Shown here piece after piece: positions 57,419 to 64,000 of a stretch of DNA of 64,000 bases (its first letter is position 1; each line of letters begins with the position of its first letter). The notes beneath the pieces were generated by a model, which was not told the origin of the DNA, ran no database searches, and saw nothing but the letters and a program-made list of their open reading frames with translations. The position numbers and the translations under genes were made by a program. This DNA is from Pseudisothecium myosuroides (lineage: Eukaryota > Streptophyta > Bryopsida > Hypnales > Lembophyllaceae): contig OX637290.1 in NCBI GenBank assembly GCA_951799445.1, positions 25,414,987 through 25,478,986 of the forward strand, written 5' to 3'.

Positions 57419-57851
57419 TTAATTTCCCCCAAAGCCTATCATTTCTAAATGCAATGTGTTAATAAAAAGAAGTACATTTTGAATTTATAGTCTATTGCAA
57501 GAAATTGAATTTCATCCATGGATGTGAAAGAACTTAAGAAATTTTAAGAGAATTTTAAGCTTATTGTACTCTTTATTGTCAACAATGAAAATATGTTCAA
57601 TGACCAATCTTGTTGGAAAGTAAAAGTGGTTATTTTTGGGAAGGGGGGACTTGATTTCTTAAAAGTAAAAGTGGCTACTTCTTTTACATTTGTTCTACTT
57701 TATTTTATGCTTTTTGAAAGTAAAAGTAGTACAATACATGATTATATAAACCATAGGGCTCCCCTGTTTTATTTCAAATATTGGATTCTTTATATTCACA
57801 AGTTTTTGGAAGTTATTACAACTTACAACTTTTTTTGTAAATTAGATCAAG

Positions 57852-58178
57852 ATGGCTAGAAGAAAGACCCCGAGAAAACGCTTACTAAAACCAAAATTGC
57901 CTAAATTAGATAAGGTTTTCCTATGTCCCTATTGTGATCACAAAGATGTAATGTTTTGTAAGGAAAAAACTAAGGAAGGTGGAATGTTGGGGATAGTCAA
58001 GTGTGGAACATGCTTCCACTCGTATGCAATGCTTTTGACCAATAATTTGGATGTAGCCATTGATGTTTATTATGAATGGTGTGACAAAATTGAAGAAGAA
58101 GCCAATAAAATGTTACTAGAGCACAATTGTCAACCACGTTGTAGCAATCGAGCAAGACAAATTTTTTGGGACAACTAA
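57852..58178 (+). CDS. ELF1/ELOF1-like transcription elongation factor, intronless
   Basis: 108-residue zinc-ribbon protein. A basic N-terminus (MARRKTPRKRLLKPKLPKLD) leads into FLCPYC (Cys25, Cys28) and KCGTCFHSY (Cys51, Cys54), then DVYYEWCDKIEEE, the order and spacing of the ELF1 family that binds RNA polymerase II during elongation. All four zinc ligands are present. It differs from typical plant ELOF1 in many positions between the Cys pairs and in its C-terminus (CQPRCSNRARQIF instead of an acidic tail). It lies alone in transposon-rich DNA with no intron, so it may be a retrocopy or a captured copy. The intact frame suggests it is still under selection or young. The ATG is the only sensible start. 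Confidence 0.8.
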   Translation: MARRKTPRKRLLKPKLPKLDKVFLCPYCDHKDVMFCKEKTKEGGMLGIVKCGTCFHSYAMLLTNNLDVAIDVYYEWCDKIEEEANKMLLEHNCQPRCSNRARQIFWDN

Positions 58179-58259
58179 CATTGGAAGAGATTTGAGGGCA
58201 AGGGAGGGCCATTTCAAGCCTGTTTTCCTAGATGGGAACTACAATGCGTTGTCAGAATA

Positions 58260-58364
58260 TTTTAATAATTTAAATTTTAAAAAAAAATTAATTATTTTTA
58301 AAAATTTAAAAATTTAAAAATTTAAAAATTTAAAAAAAAATTAGAATATATATATATATATATA
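58260..58364. repeat. AT-rich low complexity: (AAAAATTT)n and (TA)n
   Basis: AAATTTAAAAATTT units followed by an ATATATATATATATATATAT run at about 58345-58364. Confidence 0.9.
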
Positions 58365-59560
58365 TGACGTGGCGCACTTTGTTCTACATTAGATTGCGGA
58401 TGTAGTAGAGTTCCCACCGTTTGAAAACTTGCGATCTTCCAAAGCCCTCAAGTCTCTTCAAATAGGTTGAAAAAGTTGTATTTTTGAAAAATAGATTGAA
58501 TGAAAAATAGATCAAAATTATATATAGCTCAATGAACAACCAATTCAATTGAACATGTTGTGAGAAATTGACTTGATGAAGGCAAAATTTTGAATCACGC
58601 AATTGTATTTTGAGGGATGAAGTCACTATGTCCAAAAGGACATTTGAATTAATGGGATTTATTGTAAAAGTATATCAATATATTTTTATCTTTGACAATA
58701 ACAACAATCATGTTTATAATGGAAAATTTGGTAGAAGAATCTTTTACGTGATGTAATTGTAGTAAATTTAGTATTTGTTTGAAAATATAATAAAATAAAA
58801 TAAACATTTAAAGATGTTTTGAATTCTTTTTTCAATTATCAACAAAAAATCCAAAAAAATTGAAACATTTTAATAATGGAAACCATGTTCAAAATGTTTG
58901 TTGGGATACTTTGATTTTATAAAAGGGTCGTGATTGTATATATCATATTTGCTTTGGTTATGTTGGACTTGTGCACATTGTGAAAATTTAAACGGATACC
59001 AATAGTTTTCCAATTCATAGCAATTTTTATGCATGGTGATATCAATAGATTATAATTCTTTGCAAGCTCAATTCCATCAATCCTCCTAACTACAATTTAA
59101 CATGTTAAGGACGCAAAGACTAAAAGTGTTTGAAGAATGTGAACCTAATCATATTGGACTCTTATAATCTTTGGCTCACTAGCTTGGTAATGGAGACAAG
59201 TCCTTCAAAAGTTAACCTTTGAATGCCAAGAGACGTTTTGTGTCCTTGGGGGATGAAATCATGGACGTTTCTAGGATGGACTATTATAAAAAAACCCACC
59301 TTGTTTTGACGTTAGCAACAAACAAGCATGTTTTTTACAATAGGAATTGAGTTGGATGTTCCAAAAAACTTGTGGATGTCATTGACAAAGCAAGTTGATA
59401 CCTTGTGCGACAATGTTGTTATGGGAGATTAAAAAAATGTAGTTGCGCTCTTTACAGTGTCCAAAAATACATGAAATTACCATGTTAGGAAGGGATTTCG
59501 ATTTAATACCGGGTTAGTTAGTGAAAGTTATCGTGGGCTGAAGTAAAACGCCGACTAGAT
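58365..59560. other. AT-rich spacer, no gene seen
   Basis: A weak TTAA-family left-border resemblance occurs at 59212 (TTAACCTTTGAATGCC) without a partner. Nothing else. Confidence 0.3.
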
Positions 59561-59599
59561 GTGAAAACATAGGCAAAGGGTAGCCACATGGCATGTTTT

Positions 59600-59760
59600 G
59601 TAAAAAAAAGGGAAATGGATGGATGTATTGTACACTATATAAAGATGGAAAAAAAATTCTTTATACAAGTGGGGAGGTAGGAAGTACAACAAACCATATG
59701 GGATATGTTAAACAAGAATTGTGTTCAAAATAGACTATGTATAGTAACGTCCACATGTTT
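59600..59760 (+). mobile_element. Fragment related to the 3.4 kb CACTA element
   Basis: CTTTATACAAGTGGGGAGGT followed by AGGAAG and AAACCATATGGGATATGT closely matches 45613-45665 inside the CACTA element. No ends were found, so it is a remnant or part of a decayed relative. Confidence 0.5.
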
Positions 59761-59777
59761 GAAACAACTTCTATATG

Positions 59778-60085
59778 GGTGGGTGGCCTGTGTGGGGTTT
59801 GGGGGGGTTGGGTTGGATTTGGAGTTTGAGTTTGGGTTTGTGGTTTGGGTGGGGTACTACAAAAGTAAGGATTTTTAAAAGTATAGTCCTAGTAGTATAG
59901 TCAAGAGTATAGTTCTATAAGTAATGATCTCTTAAGGTGATTTTTAGTAAAATTTTACTAAAAATAACCTTAAAAGATCATTACTTATAAGACTATACTA
60001 GGACTATACTTAAAAAAATCCTTTCTCTTGTAGTGAGTTTTGGATTTGGAGGTGGGTTTGGGGTGGATTTAGGGGTGGGGTTTGA
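59778..60085 (+). repeat. G/T-rich low-complexity tract split by a MITE
   Basis: 59778-59854 and 60036-60085 are both built of GGTTTGGG, GGATTTGG and GGTGGG words. GTGGGGTTTGGGGGGGTTGG at about 59793 meets the sequence rule for a G-quadruplex. The 181-bp MITE sits in the middle. Confidence 0.65.
59855..60035. mobile_element. CACTA-type MITE, 181 bp, relative of 26167-26351
   Basis: The right end TCCTTTCTCTTGTAGTG is the complement of CACTACAAGAGAAAGGA; the left end TACTACAAAAGTAAGGAT has a few changes. The centre TTTAGTAAAATTTTACTAAA also occurs in the 26 kb MITE, as do the sizes and the palindromic form. No clear 3-bp duplication (GGG/AGT). Confidence 0.75.
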
Positions 60086-60530
60086 ATTATTACGGTGAGA
60101 TTTCTTGGACTGTGTGTCCCTAGGTCATGTTTCTTGGTATTGTCGAAAAGCGCTCGGCAAGGAGGGATGCACGGGCTTTGTTTCGTGATGTTTTGACTGA
60201 CGCTGAGAAAGTTATAGATTTTTTAGTTAGAAAATTACTTTTACATTTATTTTGAGTGTCGCAATCGCACAGGGCACACTAGTCTTATCCCTTGAGCTAA
60301 GTTTTTTTGTTTTATTTGTTATGGTAAAAACTCCAGGACCGTGCGTCTCTCCATCACGTTCTTGTTACTGTTGGAAAGCCCTTGGCTAGAAGGGTTGCAT
60401 GGGCTTTGTTTCATGGCGTTTTGACTCATGAAAAAAAATATATTAAATTTTCAAGTTTTTATGAATTAAAAAATTAGAAAATTACTTTTACTTTTATTCT
60501 GACTGTAGCAACGGCACAAGGCACACTATG
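60086..60530 (+). repeat. Two more units of the GGAAAGCCCTC repeat
   Basis: Cores at about 60137 and 60366 (for example GGAAAGCCCTTGGCTAGAAG, GGGCTTTGTTTCATGGCG) with GACCGTGCGTC-like boxes before the second one. Each ends with CACAGGGCACACTA or CACAAGGCACACTA, as the 24 kb array does. Confidence 0.65.
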
Positions 60531-61210
60531 GTAGTTGCAGGATGAAAAATGAGAGGTACTGAGTATACAATACGGTAGTTAGCTTCCAACTAGTAGAACT
60601 GAAAAGATCCTAGGGTTTCAATTGGGTTTGTGAATCAACTGAACAAGAAGGTAGGTTGCCGCAGCAAACTTCAAGTTCCAAAAATTACATGTCTTTTTCT
60701 AAACTCTATTGTAAATTAGAGATGGCATACCCTACATGAAGGTTTGATTTGGCAGTGAAGTGCCAAATTAGTTTCTTTTTCAGGTGCAAAGGGATTTGGC
60801 AGGTGGTATGTTCTAGGATATTCCAGAAATTCACTTGTAATCTTCCAAAATTTTCACTTGTAATATTTTCAAAAATTTAGACATCCCAAAAAATACTTAA
60901 TTTATGTCTGAATCTGACCTTCACGCAGGGTACTGTCTGGGCCTTCTAATGGAACTAACTTAAGTTAAAGCTGTCCATGCTTCCTCTTTCACCAAAATTC
61001 TGTTCAAAATGCTAAGCAGCCTGCAACATTCGAACCGTAATTACACGAAATTTTCTGTAAATCATCAGGAAGAATGGAGGTCGCGCCTGCACCGTAGACG
61101 CTACATCGAATGCTTGTTCCAGTGATGATCCTTCGATCGAGCCAATAGGTGGCAAGCATGCCGGCTTGACAATCAATTGTACTGTACAGCTTCAATCAGC
61201 TCAAGGTGTT
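60531..61210. other. 3' flank of the EXS transporter gene
   Basis: Presumed 3' UTR and spacer of the minus-strand transporter. No other gene was seen. Confidence 0.35.
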
Positions 61211-63951
61211 TTAATCGTCATTGAATGGCAAAGGAACAGCTTTGACAGCTCTGTACTTGCCTACGTTGTTCAGATGCTCATTTTCAATCCTGCGAACAGT
61301 GATCATCTCTAGTCAGCCCAAATGTTGCGTTTAACTGATCTCCACAAGCATAAGTAATTGCATTTCTGTTGAGAACAGTGAAGCACAAAATACAGCGACA
61401 ATGGAACCAAGAGCAGTCCAGGGTTGTCTTCGCAGACAGGCAGACAAGCACGACATCTGACGTCAGTCTTATTAGACAGGTGTTGAATATCGATCGTATA
61501 AATGATATGAACTATTTTAGAATACGGTCCTAAACCCTAAAACCCTGCAAGAGACCAGCCAGATTCATTGGAATTCGGCAAGAGGGTGGAGGATAAATCA
61601 TTACCGAAAGTAGTTCCAGATGCCCCTGCGGAGAATCTCCAGCATGGCCGCGATCACATTGAACGCATTCGAGTTCCATCCGAACTTCCGATCCACTTGA
61701 AGTATTGCCAACATCCACACCAACCTCAAAACGCAGTTCGCTCCCTGTCCAGACGAGAAATCCATCCCAAGTTTAGCAAAGCTGCTCACATAGACACAGT
61801 CTATGAAATTCATCGTTTTCAGGACCGCAAGCATTGGGAGTGTACAAGAGATACCAAATGAAACGTACGATGGCGACGAAGTAGATGGACTTATTCTTCA
61901 AGATGATCTTGTCTCGTAGCCACTTGTTCTTCGAGTGCCTTTTGAGCAGGCCCCAATCCACACACAAATCCCAGTAGCTGGCGAAGATGGTCGCAACGAT
62001 GGAAGCGATGATCGACATCACCCACAGCACCGTCAAATTGTTGTGGTTCGAAAATGCTTGTCGCAGTCCCAGAGCTATAATGGCGGAAAAGTACTTGCCA
62101 GCATTCTGCAGCTGGTGCATGTCCTTTTCATCATAGTATCTCCTCAGACACTGTTGAGCACACGTCAATTAGAACTTCGAAAGCAATGAATTGGACATGC
62201 ATAATGAAGGAATTAAGCTAATTGAGTAGCCACAAATATATGCCTGTCGTGAAATGAACCTCTAAGTATCCAAACTAGAAATAGAAAGCCCATATAGGAA
62301 GCTATTACCGTAGTCAATAATGACGTATGATTCTATTGGTATATTTTGTTACCTTTCCAGGAGCTTCCTAACACAGAAATTCTATCGTTCAAAACATATA
62401 GGGCGTGATTTCTTCTTTCAATTGGTACATTTTTGTTACCTATCTTGACACTTCCGAAATGATTCATTCCAAATCCTATAAATTTTATGCAAGCGGTTTT
62501 GGGCATAAGGGTTTAAGGGTTTAAGGAGGTTCTTGTTTGGTTACCTGGAGAAATCGCCACCAAAATGGCAGTAACGCCACCACGTAGCCCAACCCTCGGT
62601 AGATGGGGTTGTGATCACATTTGGTGTCAGCTCCGTTCAGAAAGTATCCAGTGGGGTAGAAGCACGCCATAAACTCTAGGTTTCGAAATACCAACACCTG
62701 ACTCGTCAATTGGTCACCCAGGAAAAAATCCGGAAGAATGACCTGCAACATTGTCGCGTTAGAATTTAGAATCATACACAATTATTTAGAGTACTCAATT
62801 ATTTACTATCACCTCACACGCTATCGGCACTGATTTAACAAGCTGAATTGGCTACTACTCTCTGTTAAGAGTTTGCAGCGCACGCCACAGGGCTTGGCTG
62901 CAATACAAGGGAGCAGATTACCCCCCAAGTATCCAAACATGACTGCTTCCATATCTCCAGTAGTTGAAATAAATCATTTAAGAAGCTTTAATAAAAGTAA
63001 CAACAGAAATGTGTTTTGAAAGTTAGACGAATTGACTACTGTTAGCTTCTAAGACCTGTGGACTTTCTATCTTTAGCTTGGACTTAACATTGTATTGATC
63101 GACCCCTACACTAAGGTGCCTAGAAATGTCATCAAATGTACTCCGATTTTGGATTCAGTTTCAACCTTGACAAAGGGTGCGAAAATGAGACGTCGCATAC
63201 AGCCCAGGAAAAATGCCCTTGAAGATCTGTACAACAGGTTGAATGGAAGGAATAACGAGGCCAAAGTACACTGCACATTACAGAGTAGTAAACAGTAGCT
63301 GAGTTAATTGCTATCACTCCCAATTGCAAGTGCAAGTAGGTTGAGTACCCAAAATAGCCATTATCTACATTATTACTCATGTGGGCCTGTTTCAAGCAGA
63401 GAGAAGATCAGCCCTCACCCTTAAGGACCAACAGTTCCAAATTGGACCTAATGATTTTCAGCAATGAAAGAGATTCATATGGAGACTTTCTCTTGCTCAG
63501 TCATATTCATTTTTGACCAACGCTTGCAACGTTCTTCACTGATTCTGGTGAAATAGAATCAGACCCCATCTCAATTACTATTTTCACACTGTGATCAATC
63601 CAATCGTTCATTATTAAACCATTTTAGGGTGAAAATGTTGCACTTACCAAGACGAGGATCAAGGGGATGACATCAGTGATAAAGGGCCCTGGGGCAGCAG
63701 CCGGGGAGGGTGGCAAGTCCTCTGCTGCTGCCGGCAATGCTTTCACTGTCAACAGGGTTACTGCAATGTGGATGTTCATGCCCCCTAACAAACACATGAG
63801 CAATCCTGTGGCCAGCAGTAACACTTGACGGTACCGAAGCTCCGTCCCAGGCGAGAATCCGAAGATGAAAGGATAGTTCACCCGCGTCTTGGACCATGTA
63901 TACACATTGCCGGCGTAGCAGAAGATGTGGAGTACGATCAACATTAATGTG
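61211..63951 (-). CDS. EXS-domain transporter, PHO1/XPR1-type, 3' part only
   Basis: C-terminal half of a membrane protein of the SYG1/PHO1/XPR1 family, which exports phosphate. Exons in frame: 63648-63951 (left border inferred from a CAG acceptor), 62545-62742, 61869-62150, 61605-61744, 61211-61289. Family landmarks: [21 protein letters not shown] with following membrane segments, [61 protein letters not shown], and the typical end [17 protein letters not shown] followed by VPLPF. Several hydrophobic helices are evident. The 5' exons, including any SPX domain that would sense inositol pyrophosphates, lie beyond the window edge, so whether it is PHO1-like (SPX-EXS) or EXS-only is not decided. 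The DEKD and KYFS forms favour the PHO1/XPR1 branch. Confidence 0.9.
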
Positions 63952-64000
63952 CTGCACGGGTCACACACACAACAACAAGCCGCTGTCAACAAGCATTCAT

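Noticed and set aside
1..64000. CRISPR arrays, operons, phage or bacterial defence systems
   Set aside because: Spliced genes, plant transposons and organelle-targeted proteins show a plant nuclear sequence; the tandem arrays have no spacers or cas genes.

Overview
This window reads as nuclear DNA of a land plant, most likely a bryophyte (moss-like). The evidence is a plastid ascorbate peroxidase, a DYW-type pentatricopeptide-repeat editing factor, a PHO1/XPR1-type EXS transporter, spliced genes with modest GT-AG introns, and about 30 kb of AT-rich sequence packed with plant transposons. The species itself cannot be read from the sequence.

Genes from left to right: a 12-exon mercaptopyruvate/thiosulfate sulfurtransferase (1050-5733, +); a 5-exon proteasome assembly chaperone 4 (6321-7941, -), tail to tail with it; a complete, very young Copia retrotransposon (9720-15633); a two-exon thylakoid ascorbate peroxidase (16796-18896, -) with a tandem degenerate copy of its own 3' end just downstream; a UDP-glycosyltransferase pseudogene (21773-22680, -); a single-exon DYW PPR gene (35926-38412, -); a 3-exon Gly/Tyr-rich protein gene (40722-41864, -); a single-exon SpoU/MRM1-type rRNA methyltransferase (53061-54698, -); an intronless ELF1-like zinc-ribbon gene (57852-58178, +); and the 3' end of an EXS-domain transporter gene (61211-63951, -) that runs off the right edge. 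Exon structures were rebuilt by hand from splice sites, reading phase and family motifs; all join in frame.

The gene-poor parts (about 19-35 kb and 43-61 kb) are built from non-autonomous DNA transposons. The main family has six near-full copies of 0.87-0.93 kb, plus fragments, with CCCCTAAAG termini flanked by TTAA, the hallmark of piggyBac-type insertion. There is also a 3.4 kb CACTA element with a perfect AAC target duplication and GACGTC-rich ends, two small CACTA MITEs sharing a palindromic core, two Emigrant-like MITEs (CAGTAGAACC ends, TA target), a TA-flanked AGGTA-ended family including one candidate of 4.7 kb, a pair of GGAGGCAACCC-ended MITEs, and two A-tailed retroposon copies.

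The genes do not form a pathway or operon; they are ordinary housekeeping, organelle and transport genes. The most interesting signals are in the mobile fraction: a plant Copia that appears to prime from the anticodon arm of initiator tRNA-Met (half-tRNA priming), a 60-bp tandem array in its leader, the TTAA/CCCC family, and the duplicated ascorbate peroxidase 3' end.
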